Notes: generated from the letters alone by a model not told the origin. A stretch of DNA of 63,982 nt from Desulfohalobiaceae bacterium S24 (GCA_011389765.1 JAABTT010000010.1:1-63982); one strand, 5' to 3'. Shown: positions 51,736 to 61,434, counted from the first letter of the stretch. Made by a program: numbers and translations.

Positions 51736-52973
51736 GACGCATCCTCGTTCTCAGTCCAGGCCAGGCAGCCCATTTCAAGAAAAGAAGTCTGCCGGGACAT
51801 GGCTGTGTCCGCCAAAGATTGAAAATTCTTTGATCCTGTTGCCTGTACAGCCCCATAGGCGAGCCTGAGCGGCACACAGTCATCACCGGCAGGAGGCTGC
51901 TTGAGAAAATCGATGCCCAGCAATGCATCTTGAACTTCCCCAAGAATCGGATCAATTTCCCGGCTGGATTTCGGGACCACTCCAATGAGTGTGTTGTAGT
52001 TTTTGCGGCCGGTTATCCCTCCAAGACCTTCAAGATTTTTCTTGAGAACTCCGGCTATAAAGGCGATCAGTCTATGGGCCGTGACTTGGCCGAGGGCTTC
52101 CTGCACTGCGCTCAAATTGCCCAGAGAGAGTACAAAAACGGTATATGGCCTGTGATCTGAAAGGTGTGAAAAAGAGGCCTCAAAATCAGATTCGAAATCC
52201 CTGCCGCTCTTTATATCAATCACCCTGTTTTCCAAATCCTGCAAACTGTCAAGAAATTCTCGAACCAAGGCATGGGGATGATGCTCCAGCTCCATGGGAC
52301 CGCCCTGGAAAAGGACTCTCCCCTCATCAAGAAGCACGATCCTGTTGGATATATACAAAACGTCAGGCACATCATGACTGACCAGGACCCCTGTGAATCC
52401 GAATTTTCTCTGATTATCCACAATCAGAGACAGGACATTGATCTTGCGCACCGGATCCAGGCCGGTGGTGGGTTCATCAAAAAGGACGACCTGCGGTTCG
52501 GTGACAAGCGCCCGGGCCAGAGCCACCCGTTTACGCATTCCGCCGGAGACTTCGGCTGGAAATTTTTTATCATGGCCGGTAAGTTCAAGAAAATCTATCT
52601 TCTCCTGGACTTTTTTTTCAATGGCCGCCTGACTGAGAGCGGTTGTTTCACGAAGCGGCAGGGCGATGTTTTCAAAGATATTCAAAGAATCAAACAAGGC
52701 ATTGCCCTGAAACATAAACTCAAGCTCATGCTTCATGGCGGACTTTTCTTTTTTGCTCATTCTCCATAATTCTTTGCCTTTATACAGGATCTTGCCGCTA
52801 TCCGGAAGCACCAAACCCATGATCAATTTTAAGGTCACGCTTTTCCCCACACCGCTTTTCCCTAGCAAAGTCGTGACCTCTGAAGGATAAATGGACAGAT
52901 CAACCCGGTCCAGAATCACTTTCCCGTCGAAGGCCTTGGATACTTCCTGAAATTCTATCAAGGGGTCGCGCAT
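51732..52973 (-). CDS. mlaF: MlaF ABC ATPase with degenerate GGDEF-like C-terminal domain
   Basis: A 413-residue protein; ordinary MlaF has about 270. Residues 1-250 are the ATPase: Walker A GKSGVGKSVTLKL, Q loop FMFQGNALFDSL, signature VSGGMRKRVALARA, and Walker B VVLFDEPTTGLDP. The extra about 140 residues follow the alternating pattern of a GGDEF fold: YTVFVLSLGNLSAVQEALGQ, HRLIAFIAGVLKKNL, GGITGRKNYNTLIGVVP where GGDEF would be, VPLRLAYGAV, and a final FQSLADTAMSRQ. The active-site GG(D/E)EF is lost, so cyclase activity is not expected; the domain may sense or dimerise. The ATPase assignment is firm, the extra domain moderately so. Confidence 0.88.
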   Translation of the reverse strand: MRDPLIEFQEVSKAFDGKVILDRVDLSIYPSEVTTLLGKSGVGKSVTLKLIMGLVLPDSGKILYKGKELWRMSKKEKSAMKHELEFMFQGNALFDSLNIFENIALPLRETTALSQAAIEKKVQEKIDFLELTGHDKKFPAEVSGGMRKRVALARALVTEPQVVLFDEPTTGLDPVRKINVLSLIVDNQRKFGFTGVLVSHDVPDVLYISNRIVLLDEGRVLFQGGPMELEHHPHALVREFLDSLQDLENRVIDIKSGRDFESDFEASFSHLSDHRPYTVFVLSLGNLSAVQEALGQVTAHRLIAFIAGVLKKNLEGLGGITGRKNYNTLIGVVPKSSREIDPILGEVQDALLGIDFLKQPPAGDDCVPLRLAYGAVQATGSKNFQSLADTAMSRQTSFLEMGCLAWTENEDAS

Positions 52974-53072
52974 AACTATAGAATTTTCGAATTAAAAATT
53001 TTAGCTCACTGGAAAGAGCTCTGAACTGTGAACCTGGAACCTGGAACCTTTGGGTTGCGGGCGAAGCCCGCT
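52974..53072. repeat. GAGCTC hairpin repeat between mlaE and mlaF
   Basis: Contains TTTAGCTCACTGGAAAGAGCTCTGAA (AGCTC/GAGCT stem) and a CCTGGAACCTGGAACC tandem, then GCGGGCGAAGCCCGC, a small perfect hairpin. It is the second intruder in the mla operon. Confidence 0.65.
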
Positions 53073-53882
53073 TTAAAGCAGAAAAGACGTCAATACATAA
53101 TCCGTGATCAAAATCATCACACAGGACAGCACCACCGCAGAGGTCGTGGCCAGGCTGACCCCTTTCGCGCCGAAGCCGGCCCGTCTCAAATGGACGAAAA
53201 AGCCCTGATAACAGCAAATAGTGACCACAATGAGTCCAAAGGCCAGCGACTTGTAAAACCCGCTGCTGATATCCTGCATGCTGACCAAGTCCGTCATCCT
53301 GGAGAAATAAATCCCGGAGTTGATTTTCAAAAGCAGGACTCCGGACACGTAGCCGCCAAAGATGGCACTTACATCAAAGATGGCGGTGAGCAAAGGAAAG
53401 GAAAGCACTGCTGCAGCCATTTTCGGACTGATGAGATAGCGGACCGGATTGACATCCATGGTTTCCAGGGCGTCAATCTGTTCCGAAATTCGCATGATCC
53501 CGATTTCGGCGGTCATAGCCGAACCGGCCCTGGCCACAATCATAATGGCCGCCAGAACAGGACCCAGTTCCCGAATGACGGACAGGGCCACCGCCGCGCC
53601 GAGAACCCCTTCAGAACCAAATTTCACCAGGGTATAATAGAGCTGCAAGCCAAGAACCATTCCTGTGAACAGGGACACCAAAAGGATGATGAACATGGAC
53701 TTGGCGCCCATGAAATAGGTCTGCTCCACAATTTTTTTTACCTGAAAGGGGTACGAAAAGATCAACCCCATGCCTTTCAGAAAAAACAGCAGGGCAGAAC
53801 CAAGCTCATGAACGCCGGAGATCATCGTCCGGCCCAAAGGGGCAAAAATGTTCAATCGCTCCCACTGGAGAGGTCTTTTCAA
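53073..53882 (-). CDS. mlaE: MlaE family ABC transporter permease
   Basis: A 269-residue membrane permease of the phospholipid transport complex, with about five helices. Motifs are MGAKSMFIILLVSLFTGMVLGLQ, VIRELGPVLAAIMIVARAGSAM, TAEIGIMRISEQIDALETM and NPVRYLISPKMAA. The start chosen is TTG at 53882, with GGAGG 7 bases upstream; the frame extends to another TTG at 53924. It is the first gene of mlaEFDCA, transcribed leftward and divergent from apbE. Confidence 0.92.
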   Translation of the reverse strand: MKRPLQWERLNIFAPLGRTMISGVHELGSALLFFLKGMGLIFSYPFQVKKIVEQTYFMGAKSMFIILLVSLFTGMVLGLQLYYTLVKFGSEGVLGAAVALSVIRELGPVLAAIMIVARAGSAMTAEIGIMRISEQIDALETMDVNPVRYLISPKMAAAVLSFPLLTAIFDVSAIFGGYVSGVLLLKINSGIYFSRMTDLVSMQDISSGFYKSLAFGLIVVTICCYQGFFVHLRRAGFGAKGVSLATTSAVVLSCVMILITDYVLTSFLL

Positions 53883-54148
53883 GAATTTTCCTCCAAACCC
53901 AAGGATCCAACTCCGGATAAACAAAAAAATCAGACCCTGTTTATGAAAAAAAGCCGTTGTCTTTTATTTGTACGACGTTTCCCGGAAATGGTCAAACAGG
54001 ATTTGGGCTTGTGGACAGAGCGTCTTGACAAGAAGATACATTCTAAAGTAAAAAATTTGCAGCCAAGAGTCCTGCAGCACTTCATAAAAAAAAGCCTTCA
54101 ACTATTCGAAATTCCTGTTTCAACAATTCCGGATACAGGTGTACGATT

Positions 54149-55180
54149 ATGACCGACCAACAAAGAATGACCCGCAGATCCTCACTCAAGCTCCTGGGGG
54201 CCTTCGGACTGGGTGCCGCGCTTCCGAACGTGCTTTTGCACGCCCGGCTCGCCCAGGCCCAGGCCTCCCGGCACACGGTCTCCAAAACCCTTCCTTTGAT
54301 GAATACCCTGGTGACCATGACGGTCTGCGATCCTTCCAGGCCCCGGGCGGAAGAAGCCCTGGAAAAAGCCTTCCGGCATATTCAGGATTTGATCCCCATC
54401 TTCAACCGCTTCGATCCCGGCAGCCGCCTCAGCCGGCTCAATCAGCAGGGCGTCCTGCACGACGTCCCCCCTGAGCTGTTTCAAGTCCTTGAGACCTCCA
54501 AATACCTTTACCACCAAAGCAAAAAATCATTTGACGTCACGGTCCTGCCCTTGCTGGAGGAACACCGGCAGAGCGTTCTTCAAACCGGCAGGCCTCCCGA
54601 AGTCCGTGAAATCAAAACAATCCTGCAATCAGTGGGCTTTGATAAGCTGCACCTCCATCCGCGGACAGTCCGCTTCACCCATTCGGGCATGCGCATCACC
54701 CTGGACGGGATCGCCAAAGGCTATCTTGTGGATCGGGCCGCCATGGTCTTGCGCCGGCAGGGAGTGCGCTCGGCTTTGATCAACGCAGGCGGGGATATCC
54801 GGGCCATCGGCGGCAAAGACGGCGCGCCCTGGCGGATCGGGCTCCAAGATCCCCTGGGTCGGAAAAAAGAGCTCGCAACATTCAAACTCGCCGACAGGGC
54901 CGTGGCAACGTCCGGGAATTACCACAATTATTACGACCCCCTGGCCAAGCATCACCATATCATCAGCAAAGGACTGGGAGATTCTCCACAGAGGATCATC
55001 AGCGCAACCGCGCTTGCCCCAAGCGCAATGCTGGCCGACGGCCTGTCCACCATGCTTTTTCTCAATACACCTGCCCAGAGTCTTCGTCTTGTTGAGTCCC
55101 TGCCGGAATCCGAAGCCCTGATCATCACCCGGGGCGGAAGGATTTTCCAATCTTCCGGCTGGCAGCGGACCTTGGCCTGA
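54149..55180 (+). CDS. apbE: FAD:protein FMN transferase (ApbE)
   Basis: A 343-residue enzyme that attaches FMN to threonines of target proteins such as Rnf and Nqr subunits. The N-terminus TRRSSLKLLGAFGLG followed by a hydrophobic run to AQAQA looks like a Tat signal, placing it in the periplasm. ApbE motifs are MNTLVTMTV, FNRFDPGSRLSRLN, ITLDGIAKGYLVDRA, LINAGGDIRAIG and the metal-site region SATALAPSAMLADGLSTMLF. It is followed by rnr after 49 bases. Confidence 0.93.
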   Translation: MTDQQRMTRRSSLKLLGAFGLGAALPNVLLHARLAQAQASRHTVSKTLPLMNTLVTMTVCDPSRPRAEEALEKAFRHIQDLIPIFNRFDPGSRLSRLNQQGVLHDVPPELFQVLETSKYLYHQSKKSFDVTVLPLLEEHRQSVLQTGRPPEVREIKTILQSVGFDKLHLHPRTVRFTHSGMRITLDGIAKGYLVDRAAMVLRRQGVRSALINAGGDIRAIGGKDGAPWRIGLQDPLGRKKELATFKLADRAVATSGNYHNYYDPLAKHHHIISKGLGDSPQRIISATALAPSAMLADGLSTMLFLNTPAQSLRLVESLPESEALIITRGGRIFQSSGWQRTLA

Positions 55181-55229
55181 ACAGGCAATCCAGGGCCTTT
55201 TTTGAATTTGAAGCGCGGCCTCCGGTTCC

Positions 55230-57365
55230 ATGAGCAAAAAGAAAAAAAGCAGCAGCAAAGGACTGGAGGCGGATCGGATACTCCGGCTTCTCGAACGTTT
55301 TAATAGACCCCTGCCCCTGAAACGTATCCTGCGTGCCCTGGCCCCCAATAAAAAACGCACCCCTGAAATTCTCAACACGCTGCAAACCCTGGAAGACCAG
55401 GGATTGCTCATCTCTCTGGATAACAAACAGTCCTTTATTCTGAGCCGCAAACTCAAACAGGCCCGGGGAAGACTTGAGATCACCTCCTCCGGTGCTGGAT
55501 TTGTCCTGCCTGAAAAGCCGGGTTACCAGGACGTCTTTATTTCAGCGGCGAATCTCCGGGGAGCCTGGCCCGGAGACAGGGTGAGCGTTGCCATGCTGCC
55601 CCGAACCAGGGGAAAGAACCCTGAAGGCAAGGTGCTCAAAATTCTGGAGCGCAAGCTGGAGGAAGTCCTGGTGGCGGTGACCAAAAACAAGGGACCACAG
55701 AGCTTCTGGGCCCGGGCCGTGAATACTTCCCTACAGATCGCCTTTGAAGTGGATACCGGCAATTTGAAGCAAGAGCCCCATCCCGGAGATATCCTGATCC
55801 TGGACCATCTGGAACAGTTGAGTCCCGGGTTTTTCAAAGCCCGGGCCCAAGCCGGACTCGGTCAGGAGACGGAAGTCCCGGTTCAGGAAAAAATTGTCAA
55901 AATAAACCGGGACATTCCCCGCCGCTTTCCTGCCCAGGTCCTTGAGGCCGCTGCAGAACTTCCCGACGATCCCCATGCCGAAGACATGGCCGATCGCCAG
56001 GACCTGAGAGACCTGCCCTGTGTGACTATCGACGGGGAAGATGCCAAAGATTTTGACGACGCCGTGTGTGTTCTGCAGGCCCAGGACGGATTCCGGCTGA
56101 TTGTGGCGATCGCCGATGTCAGCCATTATGTCCCGCCCGGCAGCCCTCTGGACCAGGAAGCCGAACAACGGGGCAACTCCTTTTATTTCCCCTGCTCAGT
56201 CGAGCCCATGTTCCCGGAAAAGCTTTCCGCCGGTCTCTGCAGCCTTGTGCCGAACAGCAACCGACTGGTCATGGCCGTGGACATGCACTTCAACAGGAAG
56301 GGACAGCGGGTGAAGCACCGGTGTTACCCCGCGGTGATCCGATCCAGGGCCAGACTGACCTACACACAGGTCAAAGCCCACCTCCTGGAGAGTTCCCAGC
56401 CGGCATCCGGCGAGCCGGCCGCCCACTGGCCCATGCTCAAGCAGGCCGAAGAACTGGCCGCGCTGCTCCGTCAGATCAGAAAGCAGAGGGGGACTCTGGA
56501 TTTTGATCTGCCCGAACCGGAATTTATTTTGGATTCCCGGAACAGACCGCTGGATATCCAGGCCAGGGAGCACAACACGGCTCATCAGATGATCGAAGAA
56601 TTCATGCTGGCCGCCAATGAAGCCATAGCCGAATTTCTCGTCCACAAGGATTCCCCCTGCCTGTTTCGCATTCATCCGGAACCGAATCAAGAAAAGATCG
56701 AGCAGCTGTTCACTCTCCTCTCCCAAACCGGACTGGAGAGCCTTCCGAACACCTATGAAGCCAAGGACCTCCAAAGAGTGCTCCACAAAGTCGCCGGAAG
56801 CAAACAGGAATTTCTGGTCAACCGGCTGCTGCTCAGGACGCAGATGCAGGCGGCGTATTCAGCCGACAACCAGGGACATTTCGGACTGGCCTCGGAGTAT
56901 TACTGTCATTTTACGTCGCCCATCAGACGCTATGCCGATTGTCTCGTCCATCGCCTCTTGAAAACGGCCCTGGGACTGACGCCGGTGAACAAGGCCCTGA
57001 CGAGAAACCTGTCAAAAACAGCCGAACATCTCAACACTCAAGAGCGAAAAGGGGTGGCGGCTGAACGGGAAATCCACAAGCGGCTGATGATCATCTTTCT
57101 GATGGACAAAATAGGAGAACTCTCGAGCGGCATCATTGCTTCAGTGGCTGAAAGAGGGTTTTGGGTTGAATTCAGGCAGGGTCTGGCCGAAGGCTTTGTC
57201 AGGCTGGACAGCCTGAAAGACGATCATTACCAACTGATTCAGAAGGAGCATCGTCTCCGGGGGACGCGGACCGGGCGAAGCTATCAGATCGGGGACCAGG
57301 TCCGGGTCAGATTGAGCAGCTGCAGTCTGGCCCGGCTGGAGATTGACCTGGACATTCAGGACTGA
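55230..57365 (+). CDS. rnr: Ribonuclease R
   Basis: A 711-residue 3'-5' exoribonuclease of the RNB family. The order is winged helix (RILRLLERFNRPLPLKRILRAL), cold-shock domains, RNB catalytic domain with DGEDAKDFDDAV (metal-binding Asps, near 270-285), ADVSHYVPPGSPLDQEA, EFMLAANEAIAEFL, HFTSPIRRYADCLVHRLL, and a C-terminal S1 domain (SSGIIASVAERGFWVEF). It lacks the long Lys-rich tail of E. coli RNase R. The stop is 4 bases from the convergent mnmE stop. Confidence 0.95.
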   Translation: MSKKKKSSSKGLEADRILRLLERFNRPLPLKRILRALAPNKKRTPEILNTLQTLEDQGLLISLDNKQSFILSRKLKQARGRLEITSSGAGFVLPEKPGYQDVFISAANLRGAWPGDRVSVAMLPRTRGKNPEGKVLKILERKLEEVLVAVTKNKGPQSFWARAVNTSLQIAFEVDTGNLKQEPHPGDILILDHLEQLSPGFFKARAQAGLGQETEVPVQEKIVKINRDIPRRFPAQVLEAAAELPDDPHAEDMADRQDLRDLPCVTIDGEDAKDFDDAVCVLQAQDGFRLIVAIADVSHYVPPGSPLDQEAEQRGNSFYFPCSVEPMFPEKLSAGLCSLVPNSNRLVMAVDMHFNRKGQRVKHRCYPAVIRSRARLTYTQVKAHLLESSQPASGEPAAHWPMLKQAEELAALLRQIRKQRGTLDFDLPEPEFILDSRNRPLDIQAREHNTAHQMIEEFMLAANEAIAEFLVHKDSPCLFRIHPEPNQEKIEQLFTLLSQTGLESLPNTYEAKDLQRVLHKVAGSKQEFLVNRLLLRTQMQAAYSADNQGHFGLASEYYCHFTSPIRRYADCLVHRLLKTALGLTPVNKALTRNLSKTAEHLNTQERKGVAAEREIHKRLMIIFLMDKIGELSSGIIASVAERGFWVEFRQGLAEGFVRLDSLKDDHYQLIQKEHRLRGTRTGRSYQIGDQVRVRLSSCSLARLEIDLDIQD

Positions 57366-57369
57366 ATGC

Positions 57370-58758
57370 CTATTTGCCGATACAGAAGGAGGAAAAGACT
57401 CGCTCCAGGACGTCCTCAGAGCTGATCGCTCCTGTGATTTCGGAGAGAGCGGCGACAGCCTCGTCAAGGTAGAGAGTCAGGGCATCAAACCCAACCCCCA
57501 GTTCCAGGTCCTGTTCCAATTCTTCGAGGAGCTGAGCCGCAGACTGAATTTTGTTTTTTTGTCTGAGATTCGGAACCAGCGCATCCGCACGCGGCTCGGC
57601 TTCTGTGCCGATGATCTTTTTCCGGATCCCGGAAATCAAGGCATCCAGGCCAAAACCCGACTTGGCCGAGACATAAACCGCATCAAAACCCCTCGCCTGG
57701 ATTTTGTCCTGAACATCGGGATCCACAGGCTTGAGATCCGCTTTATTCATGAGCAGCAGGACCCTGCCGGCTCCCATCTCCGGGATCCGGCGCAAGATTT
57801 CCTGTTCAAAGGGCTCGTTGCCGTCCACTACCAGGCAGACCAGATCCGCAGCCTGAATCAGTTCCTCTCCCTGTTTGAGTCCGGCCTGCTCCACCTCATC
57901 CGGAGCAGCCCGCGAGCCGGCAGTGTCTACCAGCCTGACGGGCAGCCCCCTGAGATTGACCATTTCTTCAAGGTAATCCCGGGTCGTTCCTGGGAAAGGG
58001 GTCACAATGGCCCGGCTTCGTCCGAGAAGACGGTTCAGGAGGCTCGACTTGCCGGCGTTGACCCTGCCAACCAGTACCACCAGGGCGCCTTGACGCAGAC
58101 AGTTGTACCTGGAAAAGTTCTCCAGAAGCCCCAGGAGAGTCGACCTGACCTCGCGAATGCTGCTGCAGACTTCAGCCGGGCCCAAGGATTCGAGTTGCTC
58201 GTCCGGGAAATCAAGATCCGCACTGATGGCCGCCTTGAGGCTCAGGAGCTGCTCGCGCAGGCGCTTGATCTCCCGGCTGAAGGCGCCGGAGAGTTTCCGC
58301 CCGGCAAAGCCCAGTCCGCTCTCCGTAGGGGCGGCGATAAGTTCGGCCACGGATTCGGCCTGGCTCAAATCCATCCGGCCGTTGATAAATGCCCGGCAGG
58401 TAAACTCTCCGGGCTCGGCTGCCCGCGCCCCATGGGCCAGGACCCGCTCAAGCACGGCCCGGACCACAGCTGGCCCGCCATGGCAATTGATCTCCAGGAC
58501 ATCTTCGCCGGTATAGGACCCGGGCCCCGGCATATAGCTGACCAGAACCTCGTCCAGGGCCAGAGCCTCCGTATCCTCAATAATCCAGCCGTGATGCAGA
58601 ACATAGGGTCTGAAATCGGAAAATTCCTGCCTGGCCGGCCGGAACAGCGCGCGGCCTATAAGCCGGGACTCCGGTCCGCTGATGCGAATGATCCCGATTC
58701 CGCCGGGACCAAGCGGGGTGGCGACAGCGGCTATGGTCTCATTGAGGCTCTTGCTCAT
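57370..58758 (-). CDS. mnmE: tRNA modification GTPase MnmE
   Basis: A 462-residue GTPase that with MnmG modifies U34 of certain tRNAs. The N-terminal domain has TIAAVATPLGPGGIGIIRISG, LNCHGG-like VLEINCHGGPAV, and AEPGEFTCRAFINGRMDLSQAE. The G domain has GRVNAGKSSLLN (G1), DTAGSRA (G3) and NKAD (G4). The C-terminus is CIGK, the conserved Cys motif. The ATG at 58758 (after GAAGAGCG) overlaps the end of jag by about 20 bases, so translation is coupled. Confidence 0.95.
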   Translation of the reverse strand: MSKSLNETIAAVATPLGPGGIGIIRISGPESRLIGRALFRPARQEFSDFRPYVLHHGWIIEDTEALALDEVLVSYMPGPGSYTGEDVLEINCHGGPAVVRAVLERVLAHGARAAEPGEFTCRAFINGRMDLSQAESVAELIAAPTESGLGFAGRKLSGAFSREIKRLREQLLSLKAAISADLDFPDEQLESLGPAEVCSSIREVRSTLLGLLENFSRYNCLRQGALVVLVGRVNAGKSSLLNRLLGRSRAIVTPFPGTTRDYLEEMVNLRGLPVRLVDTAGSRAAPDEVEQAGLKQGEELIQAADLVCLVVDGNEPFEQEILRRIPEMGAGRVLLLMNKADLKPVDPDVQDKIQARGFDAVYVSAKSGFGLDALISGIRKKIIGTEAEPRADALVPNLRQKNKIQSAAQLLEELEQDLELGVGFDALTLYLDEAVAALSEITGAISSEDVLERVFSSFCIGK

Positions 58759-59395
58759 CGCTCTTCTTGTTCGGAGCAATCAAGACCCGTTTCATCCTGC
58801 CTTCGCCGCGACTCCGGGTGATAACTTCTGCATCATCCTGGAGTTCAACATGTACCAGTCTGCGGTGATACGAACTCAGAGGCTTGGTGGTCTGGGCCTT
58901 GCCCGACTCCTTGACTTTTTCCGCTAAAAACTTGGCATTGTGCTTCAGGGCTTCATCCTGTCTGGTCCGGTAATCCCCGGCATCGAGCTGCACATAAATT
59001 TTCTCCGGCCGGCTCCGGGACACAATCCTGTTGATCAAATACTCGAATGCAGCGATATTCTGTCCGTCCTTGCCGATGATCAAGCCGGAATTCTCCGTAT
59101 CATCGATGACGACATCGGCCCGATTGCCGTTGATGCTGATCGACAAATCAGGTTTATCCGTGACAAATTCCAGCATCTTGCACACAACACTTTCCAGATA
59201 GGCGACCAACTCTTTGTTTTGATTCTTGATCCCGGCTTCAATGATCGTATTTCGACCGCCGAGTCCAAAAATCCCGCTTGAACCCGAGTCAAGGATTTCT
59301 ACGTCCAGTTCATCCTGTTCCACCTGAAAAAAAGTACTGGCCTTTTTGAGGGCTCCATCAAAGTCTTTATCTTCGAATCTCTTGAATGTATTCAT
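58739..59395 (-). CDS. jag: Jag/KhpB RNA-binding protein (Jag_N-KH-R3H)
   Basis: A 218-residue RNA-binding protein. Jag_N is at about 1-50 (KDFDGALKKASTFFQVEQDE, SGSSGIFGLGGRNTIIEAG). The KH domain contains GLIIGKDGQNIAAFEYLINRIV. The R3H domain near the C-terminus contains YHRRLVHVELQDDAEVITRSRG. The order rpmH-rnpA-yidD-yidC-jag-mnmE is widely conserved in bacteria. Confidence 0.94.
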   Translation of the reverse strand: MNTFKRFEDKDFDGALKKASTFFQVEQDELDVEILDSGSSGIFGLGGRNTIIEAGIKNQNKELVAYLESVVCKMLEFVTDKPDLSISINGNRADVVIDDTENSGLIIGKDGQNIAAFEYLINRIVSRSRPEKIYVQLDAGDYRTRQDEALKHNAKFLAEKVKESGKAQTTKPLSSYHRRLVHVELQDDAEVITRSRGEGRMKRVLIAPNKKSDEQEPQ

Positions 59396-59473
59396 GGGTC
59401 AGCCTTTCAAATACTGCAGTTGTATATATTGCGAAGGATATATGGCAACAGTTTGTCTCTTTTCCCTGAAACA

Positions 59474-61123
59474 TCAGACATTGCGCAATGTATACCATTG
59501 CTGCAGAATAGATATCATATTATTGGCAAAAAAGTAGACTACCAGCCCGGATGGAAAATTGAGAAAAATAAATGTCAAAAACAAGGGCATGATCATCATG
59601 ATTTTCGCCTGCATGGGATCACCCGCAGTCGGGGAAAGCTTCTGCTGCAAAAACATGGACAGGCCCATGATCACCGGGGTGATGTACAAAGGATCTTTGG
59701 CTGCCAGATCGGCGAGCCAGACGATGTCCGTGAAGGGGACATGGGATATGAAAGGGGCGTGCCGGAGGGCAACAGACCCGAGCAGGGCTTCGTAGAGACC
59801 GATAAACACCGGGATCTGCAGGAGCATGGGCAGACAGCCCCCGGCCGGGTTGACCTTATAGGTCTTGTACAGCTGCATGAGTTCCTGATTCATTCGCTGG
59901 CGGTCGTCTTTATATTTCTCCTTTAAATCTTTCATCATGGGTTGAATTTTTTTCATCTTCTCCATTGACTTATAACTCTTGTGGGTCAAAGGCCAGAAAA
60001 TGATCTTGACCACCAGGGTCAGCAGGAGAATGGCGAGGCCGTAGTTCCCCACATAGGAGTAGAAAAATTCGAGCATGGAGACCAGGGGCTTGGCAATCAC
60101 GTTCAAATATCCATAATAGATGGCCGCCTCCAGATTTTTGGGAACCGGCTTGAGAAGCGCTTTCTTCTTGGGTCCCAAAAAATAAGTAGTCCTGAGCTCC
60201 TCCTCCTGTCCGGGCTGAAGACTCAAGTTCTTTTCCAGGGAAACCCTGTAGATCCCTTGCTCAAAGACTCCCTTGAGAAAAGCATCCGAAGATGTGGGCA
60301 CAATGGCCATCAGAAAATAATTGCTGTCAATCCCGGCCCATTTCACGGGCTGCGCTGGTTGGAGACCCACCTGAAGATCGTCGACATCGTCTTCCCGCTC
60401 CAGGCCTTCATCCTCCTGGAAATAAATCATATGGGTCCGATTGTACCGACTCTCATTGGCCACAAGCCCCTGACTGGCCAGGGTCTGTCCCAAAAAACCG
60501 GAAGTCTGGGTCTGGGTCTGGTTGAACACCTTCAAAACTTCTCTGATTTGATAGGTATCCGCCTTGAAAATGATTTTCCGTTCCAGGATCAGCCCGTCCA
60601 GATCTCCCCTCAGGGTCAAAACGCCCTCCTCCTGATTCTGCAGGTGCAGATCATTGCCGGAAATGCTCCAGTCCCCCCGGCTCCATGTCGGTTTGAGGTT
60701 GTAGAGAATCCCCAGAGGGGCCATGGCCAGAGATTCCGGAGTGACAAGATTCACCGCCGGTGAATCTTCCTGAATCGTTTCATCGAAGCGTTTCAGGATA
60801 AAATTTTCCAGAATACCGCCCTGACTGTTGATCGTAGCCTGATACAGCGGTGTCTCCACCCTAATGCGCCGGCCCTGTTCCGCCTGGAAATCCGAACCCG
60901 GGAGATCCCCCTCCGCCTGCCGGGATGCAAGATCGGCGGATTGCCGCTCCGCCTGGTCCGACTCCGGAGATACTCCGGTTTGTGTTTGTTGCTCCCTGGT
61001 GACGGACGGCTCAGAGGGGGATTCGTTCTGAACGGTTTGTTGCGGAGGAAACACCAGATTCCAGCCCACCAGGACGACCATGGTCAAGCCCAGGGCCAGC
61101 AAAATTCGCCAGTTTTCATTCAT
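59474..61123 (-). CDS. yidC: Membrane protein insertase YidC
   Basis: A 549-residue Gram-negative-type insertase. The N-terminal anchor (NWRILLALGLTMVVLVGWN) is followed by a large periplasmic beta-sandwich domain (about 60-340) and the conserved five-helix core (YGLAILLLTLVVKIIFWPLT, KMKKIQPMMKDLKEKYKDD, NPAGGCLPMLLQIPVFIGLY, SGLVVYFFANNMISILQQ). The ATG at 61123 overlaps the yidD stop by 4 bases. It helps integrate inner-membrane proteins with or without Sec. Confidence 0.96.
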   Translation of the reverse strand: MNENWRILLALGLTMVVLVGWNLVFPPQQTVQNESPSEPSVTREQQTQTGVSPESDQAERQSADLASRQAEGDLPGSDFQAEQGRRIRVETPLYQATINSQGGILENFILKRFDETIQEDSPAVNLVTPESLAMAPLGILYNLKPTWSRGDWSISGNDLHLQNQEEGVLTLRGDLDGLILERKIIFKADTYQIREVLKVFNQTQTQTSGFLGQTLASQGLVANESRYNRTHMIYFQEDEGLEREDDVDDLQVGLQPAQPVKWAGIDSNYFLMAIVPTSSDAFLKGVFEQGIYRVSLEKNLSLQPGQEEELRTTYFLGPKKKALLKPVPKNLEAAIYYGYLNVIAKPLVSMLEFFYSYVGNYGLAILLLTLVVKIIFWPLTHKSYKSMEKMKKIQPMMKDLKEKYKDDRQRMNQELMQLYKTYKVNPAGGCLPMLLQIPVFIGLYEALLGSVALRHAPFISHVPFTDIVWLADLAAKDPLYITPVIMGLSMFLQQKLSPTAGDPMQAKIMMIMPLFLTFIFLNFPSGLVVYFFANNMISILQQWYTLRNV

Positions 61124-61434
61124 GGTTCTTTCCGCACTCCTCGAAATAGGACGCCCGGGCTGCAAACCGGAGTCCTTTTAGTTTTTACAATTCGTGTGAG
61201 ACAGAGATTCTCTCCGTCGATCTTGTCCGGAACCGGATCATACCCCGGCTTGGCCAAAGGGTGACACCGCAGCAGACGCTTCACAGTCAGCAATCCCCCA
61301 CGCAACAGACCATGAATGCGTAAAGCCTGCAGGGCGTAATCGGAACAGCACGGGATAAAACGGCAGCTCGACGGCAGAAAAGGGGAGACTGTCCATTGAT
61401 AGATTCGGACCAGCCAGATGAATGGCTTATACAT
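61120..61434 (-). CDS. yidD: Membrane protein insertion efficiency factor YidD
   Basis: A 104-residue protein with the YidD core LVRIYQWTVSPFLPSSCRFIPCCSDYA, including the conserved cysteines, followed by GGLLTVKRLLRCHPLAKPGYDPVP. The ATG at 61434 (MYKPFIW) overlaps the end of rnpA. The about 30-residue tail after the conserved part is longer than usual. Confidence 0.93.
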   Translation of the reverse strand: MYKPFIWLVRIYQWTVSPFLPSSCRFIPCCSDYALQALRIHGLLRGGLLTVKRLLRCHPLAKPGYDPVPDKIDGENLCLTRIVKTKRTPVCSPGVLFRGVRKEP

